NCBI RefSeq assembly: GCF_004379255.2
Contig: NC_056049.1
Coordinates: forward strand, 21,126,063-21,190,062
Source: Salvia splendens
Lineage: Eukaryota > Streptophyta > Magnoliopsida > Lamiales > Lamiaceae
Reading direction: 5' to 3'
Length of the DNA stretch: 64,000 bases
Part shown: positions 23,345 through 33,381 of the stretch, one piece after another
How the letters are laid out: each line of letters starts with the position of its first letter
Position numbering within the stretch: position 1 is the first letter of the stretch
Made by a program: the position numbers and the translations under genes
Notes under the pieces: generated by a model
Told to the model about the DNA's origin: nothing
Databases searched by the model: none
What the model saw: the letters and a program-made list of their open reading frames with translations, nothing else

Positions 23345-25465
23345 TCACTGGCAGTTGGAGTTTCTGCCAGGTCCCCCAAAGTAGAAGTACTCACCCCATT
23401 CACCACTCCTGCCAAGCTGAATATTGTAGCAGCTCGACTGCTCCGTGAAAGTTCCAATGTCTTTAGGAGCCCTCAAGTTGTTCGACTCGTCTACCACCTG
23501 AATATTTCTCACATAACTCGACTTACCAAATCCCTCATCGGGGAAATGGCCACTGCCCATCTGTGTGGTCGTGTGTTGCCCGTCTGACTCTGAGTTCACA
23601 ACCTCGCCTCCCCATTCGACCATAGAAGCACTGTCTGATAAGTAGGAAAACAGAAACGCTGGCCAGTATCCCAGCACGTAGTCGTTCCCAAATTGCATCC
23701 ACCAATTCCCCTCCTTCGGGTCCTAAAAGGAATTACAACGAGCGTTAATCAACAACATAAACAGATCATTTGTCTTTTACCCCTTATTTTATAGCAAGAA
23801 AGAATTTACAGCATGACTTTCCACAGGTCTAAACAAATAAGAAATGACAAATGAGTAGAAAGCTGTACACACTCAAATATATGCTCAAAAAGTGTGTGCC
23901 ACCCTGAACATGATGAAATATATGTTAGAGCACAGAACAGAGAAAAGCATGTAATAATGTCAGAGATTCCAAGTAGTATAATAATCCAAGATCTGAATGA
24001 AACTTGTCTATCAGTTGCATAATATATTATCCACTAACTGCCATCGGAGTAGCATTATCTTTCTATTGTTAATCATAGAGTTGGAAGCAGGGCCCATTTT
24101 TTATACCTTCCAAACAAGTATGCTGATATCATATTGGGAACCACGGTAGCTCGAGAGGGGATAGATGCTGGCCCCCATCGCTATTTGATTGTTGATTTGA
24201 ATAAAACCCGAGCACAGCAAGTTGTAGCACCCCGTGGCTTGATAAGCATCACTCTACAATTTGACATTTCAACAATATTCAAGAATTAAGATTAAGGCTA
24301 AACCAATGTAACTAACTTCATTAGAAATTGGATGACTTACAGTCCAGTAGGTGAAGAGTCTTGTGTTGTTATCTCCATACAAATCTGGACTAACCTAATA
24401 AAAATTTCCACCAAAATCACCACAAGTTAGTCGAAAAGATCATTCGTACAGTCATAAGCTGAATGAATGTAGACAAGATTCACCTGCCAGCCAGCCTCGA
24501 TGCTGTTGAGATCTGATGCAAAAGAGCCTCCAAGAAGCCAGAGCTGAGACAAGCTGAATTCATTTGTTTGTTGAATTTTAGGATCCCATACATTTATGGT
24601 AGCCTTTGCTCCATAGTATTGATCTCCTTCAACATATGCTATGGCATGCTAAAGAGCTCCAAACATTACAAAATTCAAAACAATCAACAAAAAGTTCAAA
24701 AACCTTGAAACAGTGGACACAAAGTGCAGCAATTATAAAAAGACTCCCCTTTTCTTCCAAAAGTCCCACCTTTTCAAGAACCCAATTCGAAAATTTGAAA
24801 AGGTAGATGAATTCCTTTTACCTGATGCCCATTTTGGTTAATAAGATCAGGCTGAGGTTTGGCATAAGTTGGTGGTGTAGGAATAGTTTTGTGCTTCTTC
24901 TTCCCAAATGATTGGATTGAGCTTGCTCTCAGCAAATCCTCTTCTCTTGTTCTCCTCACCGGAATCGTCCCTTGGCCACACCCCCCACTCTTGTGCCACA
25001 GCTGAGCTATCCCACTTTCTCCCTTGCCCACTTTCTTGCCGTCTCTGTACAGCCCTTCCGGGTGATAGCTAGGCATCATCTGCCACAATTCAACCACTCC
25101 CACCATCAAAACAACATTCAAGATTTGAAAAAAAAGGAAACAAAGTGAAGAATACCTGAATTGTGTGATTCTTGAAATGGGGATGATCGAAAGCTGGTTG
25201 GTGAGATATAGGGATGCAGTCTATGATATCACCATCTGGGCTCTACTTAAAAAAGAAGGGCATTTTCCTGTCAGCTTTTCACACACACACACAAAAAAAA
25301 CACACAAGAGACATGCAAGAATACCTTGATGGACTTGACAGGAGGCTTGTTCAGGCGGCTGAGGTGGCGCTTAACTTCGAGATTCCGGCGGCGCGCGGCG
25401 GAGCCCGAGCCCGGCGCTGCCAGCACGAAGAGAAGCCACAAAACCAATTTTACCTTCATATCCAC
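23345..25465 (-). CDS. Neprosin-domain (DUF239) secreted protein, seven exons, about 409 aa
   Basis: Neprosin-domain proteins are a large plant family; the founding member is a glutamic-type prolyl endopeptidase from pitcher fluid, but most members are uncharacterised. My model is complement(23345-23722, 24107-24253, 24341-24394, 24484-24648, 24822-25079, 25156-25242, 25325-25465), with GT-AG introns and unbroken frame. A signal-like leader ([20 protein letters not shown]) precedes the activation-peptide domain with [20 protein letters not shown] and [12 protein letters not shown]. The neprosin domain follows: [62 protein letters not shown], and the end [20 protein letters not shown]. Length is normal for the family. 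Whether this member is an active peptidase is not shown by the sequence. Confidence 0.87.
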
Positions 25466-26093
25466 TGGGGAAAGCTTGTCAAGATCGACACTTTTTCAAG
25501 AATTGAGCTTTAAAAAGGCAGTGATCATTCACGGTGTGCTTCAATTATCTCTCCTTTTGAAATAATTGAAGGCTGGAGGGGTTGAGAGGTTTTTGCTTTT
25601 TATCCTGTGGAACCCGTTTTGGTGCTTATCATGGTGTAGTAAGTGGTTAATACTCGTTCTAGATTGAAAAAAATGAATTGAAAAATAAAAATGGAAATTT
25701 GGGAAAAATCCAATATGGGGTTGCCGCCGTCTACCGACGCAATTGTTGGAGCTGCTTAGGGGTAGAATGGGAAATGGGGCAGTAGGCTACGGAAAGAGAG
25801 GAGCTTGTTAAATTTAATTTTATATCCTCACAGTTTCAATCACTTGTCGTTTCAGATCTCTCGTTTGTGATTTTGAGAGACAGAATTATTCATTATTTAT
25901 TTAATCCTTAACCGTACGATTTTACATTTTCAAGCAGTGGGAATTGATCGTGATTTTTAATTAATACTATTTGACAATTTTTAATTAAAAATATGATAGA
26001 AGGGTGCTTTAGCCTAACCCAACTATTTCTATGTTCTGCTCTGATTGCATGCCTCATTGACTAGAGTGCCTATTTCAACTTTTATCATAATAC
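25466..26093. other. Upstream region of the neprosin-domain gene
   Basis: It should hold the minus-strand promoter. No other gene or clear repeat is visible before the Harbinger-like element. Confidence 0.4.
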
Positions 26094-27693
26094 TAGCAAT
26101 GGGGCATCTTATGCGCACTCTATGCACCGCCACATCATCTTTTTTATCTCCCTACCCTTCCCACTTACAGTGGGGCCCTAAGGGGCGCCCTATAGATTTT
26201 ACTATTGTTTATTTAATTAATTTAAATATTTTCAAAATATATAATGCAAACTAATTAAAAAATGCAATGATTAAATAAAAACCAGCGAATACTGCATTGA
26301 TTAAACAAAAGTTACACGATTCAAGTTGGCTAATCTACGAAATTCTCAACTTCCGGCGCAGCTCATCGATCAACTCCCGGAGGTATTCGGCTTTGGCGGG
26401 GTCGGTACACTTCTCGAGGGCCTTGTGCGTCTGCAACAACGTCCGCGCCATTGAGGCTGTTGCTAACTCCACATACGCGGCGGTCGTCGGGTTCAGGGTC
26501 GGGATCGGGATCGCCGATGGGGCGGCGGCGGTCGAGGATGATGTCGTCGTCTCCTTCCCCTTGTTCTTCGCAGCCTTGAAGCCTATAGGACGTCGGGAGG
26601 ACAGCGGTGTGCCGGAACTCTCATCCTCCGCGTACGTCCGGTTGAGGTCCACCGGACGAGTTCCGCTTTCACTGCTCGTGTAACCACCAGCTTCGGTGGT
26701 CTTCGTCCTCTTTGTCGCACCGGTGTGCAGAATCTCGCCTTGCAATTTCTGTTTGTCCCTCAAGAGCGCCCAGATGTTGAAATGCTTGAAGTCGCCGTAC
26801 ATGGACTAGTACGACAACAGCGATCTATCGCGCACATCGCTCAAGCTCTCGCCGCTTCCCTGCTCCCTCGAGCACTTCTCGTACTCCGCCGTGAACAGGT
26901 TGACTTGTTTCTTCACCTGGTCCCAGTGCTTGCGGAGCTGCTCCCTATGACGCTTGTACGCGATCGACGGCTTCGCCTCATTGTAGCGCTCGGCGATGCG
27001 CTCCCAGTACGCAAGCTGCTTCTGGTTGTTTGCGAATATCGGGTCCTCTGAAATATCCACCCAACACCTCGCCAAGACGAGAGTTTCATCCGGTTGGTTT
27101 CCGGAGGTGGCACCTTGTACGCCCGGTGCCGGATCCGCTTCTTTCTGGCAGGGGCGGCAGCGGCGGATGGGGTGGCGGCGGCGCAGCAGGAGGAGGCGAA
27201 GGGTCAGGTTGGAGACGGCTCCATGTCAGACAAACCGTACGAATCCGTACTGAATTCGGGATCGTACTGCGCGTTGGCGTCGAACGACCGATATTCGTCG
27301 GGTTCTATACCCGGCCAACGCGCATCACCCACAAACATCGGACTATTGGGACTTGAATCCATTTCGTAGTAAATGTGAGTTTCGAGAGTGGAATCGTGAA
27401 ATGAAATGTTACAAATGAAGGTGGGGTAGGGGGTATTTAAACAAAATTTTCGAATTTAGCATTAAAAAAATAAAAAAAATGCGCGCCATCGTCCGCGTCG
27501 CCCACAATGGCGCCCGATGGTGCGGACGATGGCGCGCCCGATGGCCTATCGGGAGCGCTTCTACCACGGACGAAGCATAGGGCGTGGGCTTAGGGCGTCG
27601 CATCATCCGGGCACCCACAATGGTGCCCGATGGCGCGCCCGAGGACGATGGCACGCATCGGGCGCGCCTTCGGGCGCCCCATTGTGGATGCCC
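26094..27693 (-). mobile_element. PIF/Harbinger-like element A with broken accessory gene
   Basis: The left end TAGCAATGGGGC and the right end GGGCGCCCCATTGTGGATGCCC match the ends of elements at 28968 and 33382. A TTA follows the right end (27694-27696); the left target copy has drifted. The right subterminal zone (about 27480-27690) is rich in GCGCGCC and CATCGTCCGC motifs. The only gene is the minus-strand accessory pseudogene; no transposase is present. Confidence 0.75.
26335..27362 (-). pseudogene. Broken Harbinger accessory (Myb/SANT-like) gene
   Basis: The start at 27362 reads MDSSPNSPMF as in the related gene at 34638. The N-terminal linker then shifts frame. The core ARCWVDISEDPIFANNQKQ and REQLRKHWDQVKKQVNLF is intact. 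A TAG stop interrupts at about 26803-26805, where the relative reads SYRSMYDDFKH. The C-terminus is complete (KCTDPAKAEYLRELIDELRR and stop). The intact C-terminus makes it useful for judging the damage in the 33.6-34.6 kb copy. Such proteins carry a trihelix/Myb-like DNA-binding region and are often misannotated in plants as glutathione S-transferase T3-like. Confidence 0.75.
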
Positions 27694-27696
27694 TTA

Positions 27697-28028
27697 GAGC
27701 ATCCACAATGGGACGGATGTCCCGGTGGACATCCCGACGGACTTTCCAAAAACACCTCCTGCAACATCATAAGGACATCCCACTACACAATGACGGACAT
27801 CCCCAAGGACATCCCGACAAACATCCAAAAAAAACAATAAAAAATCGGGACGTCCGCCGGGATGTCTGTCATGTCAACGCAATGGCGGACGTCCCGACGG
27901 ACGTCCCGGAAAGCCGCGGAACTCCGGTGTCCGCAGCGGACGTCCGTATCCGTATGCATGCTGCCTAATGACGGACGTCCGGCACGCCGGTCCGACGTCC
28001 GACAGGACATCCGCCATTGTGGATGCTC
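27697..28028. mobile_element. Harbinger-type MITE B, 332 bp, abutting element A
   Basis: The termini GAGCATCCACAATGGGACGG and CCGCCATTGTGGATGCTC are inverted repeats. TTA flanks both sides (27694-27696 and 28029-28031). The left TTA is the same triplet that closes element A. The inside is a series of GGACATCCC/GGACGTCCG palindromes like those at the ends of the 31380-33305 element, so it is probably a deletion derivative of that family. Confidence 0.85.
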
Positions 28029-28031
28029 TTA

Positions 28032-28964
28032 GTCATTAGAAGAGTTATAATACAGCTCCATGTGAATCACAAAATTGTACTAGTACATTTTGCCATTTTA
28101 AGTAATACCAGTGTATACTTATTTCTTTATTAATTTTAGGCATATTTTATTATTTTTATCGAGGTTTTCACATGTGCTTTCTCATTTCTGCACTCACAAT
28201 TATACACACTATCTAGTAAAGTAATATCCATTTTCCAATCAAATTAAACTATATTCTGTTTGAATTATGTCATAACTTAGTGTTTGCTGTTGCATGAGAC
28301 CTATAAAGGAGACTTATGTAAGAAATTTTAGTGCATTTGTTTCTCTATATGTATATTCAACATAAAAAAGACCAAGCACAGATAAAAGATCATATATCAT
28401 CAACCAAAAACACAGTCATAAAAATTAGTCATCTCAACCTAATTTCCACTTAATCATCAAGTTATTTGTCATTTGTTTACGAAAACTGAGAATCATGAGC
28501 ACCAACCTTGAGTCTGAAGAGTCTCATCTTGTCGAACGCCTAGTATATATTTAATTTTAGAAGTATAACAAGTACTCCATAATTATATTTATCTCTTAAT
28601 TTATACTCCATATTATTTTAAGTGTGTCTTATTACAGCTATTGATTAATTCTACATACAGTATTCATATAGTACTACTACTTTAATTTTAAGTAGTTCTT
28701 TATTTAATCATAGTATAACTCTAAATTTTTATACAATTTATTTATTGCGTGCGTTACATATTTACTGTGTAAATGCAATACTTTTATGATCTTTAATGGT
28801 CAAAATCGCATTTAAATTGACTAAATAACTTCTCCATATAATTCAAGTTGATATTAGACATTTGATGAAAGTAAATATGGAGTATTGAATAGTTAAATGT
28901 ACATGTTAATAAAATGAACATGAATCGTTATATACTAAAAAGATCTCGCATAGGTTTTAGGCCA
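28032..28964. other. AT-rich intergenic DNA, nothing recognised
   Basis: No coding, RNA or repeat signal was found. Confidence 0.4.
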
Positions 28965-28967
28965 TTA

Positions 28968-29533
28968 TAGCAATGGGGCGCCCTAAGGCGCGCCCTATGG
29001 TGCGCCACGTCATCAGTTTTATCCTCCTACCCCCACCTGCAATGTGGCGCCCTAAGGCGCGCCCTATATGTTTACTATTGTTTTGTTAATTAATTTAAAT
29101 GTTTTCAAATATGTTTAATGCAAACTAATTAAAAAACACAACGAGTAACTAAAAACCGGCGAAGATTGCATTGATTAAAAATTAATACATTTATAAAAAT
29201 TAATACATTTATAAAAATTAATACATTTATAAAAAACCTTCATTTCAATCACACAACATAAACATCTTAATAACTTGAAGAAGCAAATTCTCGTTTCACC
29301 GAATTCTAATTTTTAATCATAAATTATCATTTTTTATCACATTATCATCTTAATAAATGTATAAAATAATTTAGTTTTCAAGATATCTCAACTATTGTTT
29401 GTAGTCCAACGGTTTGGATTATTGCCTTCCAAGCAATAGACCCGGATTCGATCCCCGGCAAATGCATTTTTTTTAGTAAAATGCGCGCCCGAGGACGGTG
29501 GACGCCATCGGGCGCGCCCCATTGCAGGTGCCC
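28968..29533. mobile_element. Harbinger-type MITE C, 566 bp, carrying a tRNA-like sequence
   Basis: The left end TAGCAATGGGGCGCCCTAAG and right end GGGCGCGCCCCATTGCAGGT plus GCCC match elements A and F. TTA flanks both sides (28965-28967 and 29534-29536). The left 150 bp aligns with the left ends of A and F, but the accessory gene is gone. In its place is AT-rich filler and a tRNA-Gly-like sequence. Confidence 0.85.
29395..29466 (+). tRNA. tRNA-Gly(UCC)-like sequence, probably a pseudogene
   Basis: GTAGTCCAACGG and ATTGCCTTCCAAGCAAT give a plant-type tRNA-Gly D arm and anticodon arm with anticodon UCC. GACCCGGATTCGATCCCCGG gives the T arm and B box. Length is 72 with the discriminator base, as normal. 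The acceptor stem is weakened: about four Watson-Crick pairs, two G-T pairs and one mismatch. It lies inside MITE C, so it was probably captured. Confidence 0.7.
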
Positions 29534-29536
29534 TTA

Positions 29537-30900
29537 GGAGCTCGGAATTTACACCATCGAATTTTCTAGTACCATTTCTTGAGCTCAACCGCAACAACAT
29601 CTTTACAAAGAAATCTAATACTCGTATTGAGACATATATAATATTTTTTAATTTTAATCGATAATAAAATTATTATTCGTAGATCAATTAATTCAACTTT
29701 TAAATTCGAAAGCAACTAATAAAAGTGGATATAATTGTGAATTTTCCCTTCAGTTATGGAAAGGTACAGACATTTTAAAAAGTTGACATTAGATAGTCAA
29801 TATCTTACTTATCATAGGACCATGCTGTCTGAAATCCTCACTTTTGATTTCCATCTAATTTTACCAAGCAAAAATAATAAAGATCAAATAATTTCTCACC
29901 TTTTATACTCCATCATAATTCATAACTACCTAATACTATATCAAATTTCAACGCACAAATTAAATGACCTCCTTGATGTTTTCTTTTACCCACTCGGTCG
30001 AATCATTATTGCAAATAATTACCTAAGTGATAAAAAATAATATCATGATGAGTGATCAGATTACATGTTTGAAAACTTCAATGCAATTTTTTGATGTGAA
30101 AGTTCAATTTAATATTTCTACATATAATGGTGAATTAACTTATACTAGTGTGACAGATTTGAATCCTTGATCTGATTAACAAAATTGGGAATTTGTGGAA
30201 CTCACCAATTAAAAGAGAAGAATGTGGGAAGATAATGACTATAGTCCCACAATGTGTTTGTAGTATTAGATATTGGAAGACAACCAAAATTAATGTTGTT
30301 GGGTCGTGTAAGAAATTGACAAAAATAAGTTGTGTGGAGGTGCTTCTTTGAACCTGCATAAATCCATAATGATTTTATCTAAAATTTTATATTTTTATAA
30401 TTAAGTGGAAGTATTATTTCTGAATATTATAAATTTCACATGATTTATATGGGTCGGTTATTTTATCCCCACTCTTCAATAGTAGCTCACTAGGCTCGTG
30501 CAAAACTACTCATACGTGTGACCACTTACACTCTACTTTTAATTTTTTATCCAGTTTTTTTTCAAATTTCACTATGATCATAAGAGCAATATAATGCACG
30601 TGTAGATTCCATAAGTAATATAAATTGGAATGTAACTGTGATGATTATTCAAACTCTAACCTTATTTTATTTTAATGATATTTTATTTGTACTATCGCAT
30701 ATACTCCATAATTATTTTTTTCGTTTTAAGAAAAAGAAAGGAATCCTTTCTTGAGAGAGCGAGAGAGTTCTTTTGCCGATAGAGACGGGGAGAGATTTTT
30801 CTTTAATTTTGTTTTGTGGGAAAACGTATAGATATGTTTTTCTATAGGAAAACATAGAGTAGTGATTTAGGGAAACCACTACTTATATGCATAAATAGAT
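29537..30900. other. AT-rich intergenic DNA, nothing recognised
   Basis: The open frame at 29756-30040 is low-complexity with no family resemblance. No RNA gene or repeat is evident. Confidence 0.4.
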
Positions 30901-30908
30901 AACACGAA

Positions 30909-31103
30909 TTTAGTTCACTATAAGAGCGATTTAGTTCACTATAGGAAGGAGTGAAGCAAAACGCATTTACAGTGAACTAAATCCTTCACGAAGTAAATAC
31001 TTCACTATAATAGTGTTTCGGTTCACTTCTTCCTGTAGTGAACTAAATCACTCTTATAGTTCATCACTCTTATAGTAAACTAAATCGCTCATATAGTGAA
31101 CTA
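30909..31103. repeat. Inverted-repeat cluster of the motif TTTAGTTCACTATA
   Basis: Two forward copies of TTTAGTTCACTATA (30909 and about 30930) face several inverted copies (AGTGAACTAAATC and variants at about 30974, 31039, 31077 and 31095). AGGAAGGAGTGAA pairs with TTCACTTCTTCCT across the centre. The segment could fold into an imperfect cruciform or hairpin. No terminal signature assigns it to a known family. Confidence 0.6.
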
Positions 31104-31177
31104 GACAATTTTGATCTAATGGCTGAGATTTATTCTCTAATTATACACTTAATATTAGTTATACTTTGATCATCTCC

Positions 31178-31256
31178 CGGAAAACATATTTTCATTTTTT
31201 TACATCCTATAACTAGTAGGAAAACATATTTTCATTTTTTTTACATCCTAAACCAA
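31178..31256. repeat. 40-bp tandem duplication
   Basis: GGAAAACATATTTTCATTTT followed by TTTACATCCTA occurs at 31179 and again at 31219. Confidence 0.8.
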
Positions 31257-31779
31257 TTATAGTTTCTTGTTTCTGTTAAAGGTATACTTTTTTTCTTAAT
31301 TCTTACTAACTAAAGCATATTTTAATGAACAAGTAGGTTTTAACCACAAGACTGTAATTATGATATCATAATGTTTTAAGAGCATCTCCAGTGGGCGGAC
31401 ATCCCACTAGGATATCCCAAAAACACCTCCTGCCACGTCACTAGGACTTCCCATCCCACTGCCATGTCACTAGGACATCCCCTCCTATGTCCGCCCTTCC
31501 CACTAGGACATCCCGCAATAAAAAAAATCACAATAATTTAATTACGTAAAAACGGAAATATAATTTTGACACGGAATACGGGAAAGCAAAATACGGGCAA
31601 AAATACATATTCATATAACATAAAAAAAATATAGTTAGAAAAAAGCAAAATACATAGTCATTCCAAAAAAGAAAAATACATAATCCAACATCCCCGGCTC
31701 ACTCCGCGCTGTCCTCGTCGCCCGTGCCGCCCCCGTCGCCCGTGCCGTCACCGTCGCCCGTGCCGCCCCCGTCGTCCCC

Positions 31780-32991
31780 TCAGCTAATCTCGGCGCCATC
31801 ATCTCCAATGGGGGGCATCCCCAAATCGCGCCGACATCCATCGATGACATCCTTCAGCATCCTCTTGTACAGCGGATCGGTCGTGCTATGCCACCTATGC
31901 ATGGTCCGGACCAAGCTTGTCGTTAACTGCGCGCGGGTGAGGCGGTCAATATCTTCTTGGGGAGCAGGGGCCTCCGATTCGACCTCGAACGACCCGCTAC
32001 CGCCGCTGGTTCCCCTAGCCCTCCGCTGCGCAGCCTTTTGCCCAACCGGGCGACGACGACGGCGAGAGTCTGATTGCGGTAGCGGGGACACTTCGTCGGC
32101 TTCCGGGAGCTCGTGCGAACCAGCACTGCTGCTGTATTCACCGGAAGCGTTGATCTTCGTCCGCTTCGCCCAGCCCGATTCGACTCCCCCACAAAACTTT
32201 GGGGAATCCTTCACCACGAGAAAGGCCTCCCACTGGTCGAATTGTTTGAATTTCAAGGCTTTGTCAGGGTACTGAGCAAAGGCACGGTTCCGGACATCCT
32301 CCTCGGACATACCGCTGCTTGCTTGGCGGAGGTTGTTTTGGTAGAGGCCAGCAAATCGACTAAGCTTAGGCCTCAACCGCTCCCACTGTTTCCGGCACTG
32401 TTCGGGAATGCGACGCTTCGCCCCAGCCGGTTTGTGTGTGTGGTAGGCTTCAGCGATCCGATGCCACAGTCTGTCAATATGCTGGTTGGCACCGACATAG
32501 GGATCCTCGACAATTGCAATCCAAGCCTTCGCAAGCGCGACGTTTTCCGACTGGCTCCAGATCGTCCTCTTTCCCGTCTCCTCATCCTCCTCCTCTGCCA
32601 CCGTTCGTGAGGAAGACCCTGGGGCTTTCCCCTTGCCCTTGCCACGTCCCTTCCCCCTGCCCCCGCTCATATCATCGGGCGTCTGCCTGACTGGAGATAT
32701 CCCCAACTCCTCAAAAGAGAAAGTGTCTATGCCGGTGAACTGAGTATCCGGAACATAAGTGGAAGGGGTATCAGTAGACTGCATATCCACAACCGGCCGA
32801 TAGACATCGTCCGCTAGTGGTTCAGGGCCCCTGCCACCTCCTCCCACATGCATCATCCCCGGCATCATGCCCCCCATCTGTCCCATTCCCGGTACCGTTG
32901 TCGCATTTCCGCTGACGTTTCCCTCCAGGTCGATGGGAAACGCAGGAGTCTGCGACTCGCTCGTGGCCGGGGAGTTCCTATCGTTCACCAT
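31780..32991 (-). CDS. Harbinger accessory protein, Myb/SANT-like with NAM-associated C-terminal region, 403 aa
   Basis: Proteins of this kind accompany Harbinger transposases and are thought to bind element ends and help nuclear entry. The frame is unbroken. I start at the Met at 32991 (MVNDRNSPATSE); an in-frame Met at 33054 would add a hydrophobic stretch read from the leader. An N-terminal Gly/Met-rich and basic linker (GKGRGKGKGK) leads to the trihelix-like region: RTIWSQSENVALAKAWIAIV, QHIDRLWHRIAEAYHTHKP, PEQCRKQWERLRPKLSRFAG. KFKQFDQWEAFLVVKDSPKF follows. The tail is charged and ends with a helical segment (AQLTTSLVRTMHRWHSTTDP). Host annotation may name it glutathione S-transferase T3-like; no GST fold is present. 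It is the only unbroken accessory gene in the window. Confidence 0.8.
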   Translation of the reverse strand: MVNDRNSPATSESQTPAFPIDLEGNVSGNATTVPGMGQMGGMMPGMMHVGGGGRGPEPLADDVYRPVVDMQSTDTPSTYVPDTQFTGIDTFSFEELGISPVRQTPDDMSGGRGKGRGKGKGKAPGSSSRTVAEEEDEETGKRTIWSQSENVALAKAWIAIVEDPYVGANQHIDRLWHRIAEAYHTHKPAGAKRRIPEQCRKQWERLRPKLSRFAGLYQNNLRQASSGMSEEDVRNRAFAQYPDKALKFKQFDQWEAFLVVKDSPKFCGGVESGWAKRTKINASGEYSSSAGSHELPEADEVSPLPQSDSRRRRRPVGQKAAQRRARGTSGGSGSFEVESEAPAPQEDIDRLTRAQLTTSLVRTMHRWHSTTDPLYKRMLKDVIDGCRRDLGMPPIGDDGAEIS

Positions 32992-33073
32992 TAAAAGTAG
33001 AAATGAAATTTGTAGTAAAAGAAGAGAGAAACTTGTTAACAACAAGTGGTGCAAATGAAATGAAGTTCAACGA

Positions 33074-33090
33074 GCCGTATATATAGGGTT
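33074..33090 (-). promoter_or_regulatory. TATA box of element D
   Basis: TATATATA on either strand, about 90 bp upstream of the accessory gene start and between it and the subterminal repeats. Confidence 0.5.
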
Positions 33091-33381
33091 TAAAAAAATA
33101 AAAAAATTTCAGACGTCCGAGCGGGACGTCCGACCCTTGCCACAGTGGCGGACGTCCGCCCGCCCGTCGCAGGGACGTCCGAGGACACCCGACGTCCTCA
33201 CGGGACGTCCGTATCCGACCCTAAACGCCACAATGGCGGACGTCCGGGTGCCCGTCGCGACATCCGACCGGATGTCCGACCGGACGTCCGCCATTAGAGA
33301 TGCTCTAAGGTTAATTTAAATTTCAGTGTTCCACCTTTTTGAGTTTCTAGACTTGTTTTCCCAGTTTTTATAGAGCTTTTA

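Larger units (their letters stand above)
31380..33305 (-). mobile_element. PIF/Harbinger-like element D with intact accessory gene only
   Basis: The termini GAGCATCTCCAGTGGGCGGA and TCCGCCATTAGAGATGCTC are inverted repeats flanked by TAA on both sides (31377-31379 and 33306-33308), the expected three-base target. Both subterminal zones hold repeated GGACATCCC or GGACGTCCG palindromes. The single gene is the minus-strand Myb/SANT-like frame; no DDE transposase is present. A TATATATA box (about 33078) sits about 90 bp before its start codon. Confidence 0.85.

Noticed and set aside
31780..32991. Possible glutathione S-transferase (a common label for such proteins)
   Set aside because: No GST fold motifs; the trihelix/Myb-like core and the transposon ends explain it.
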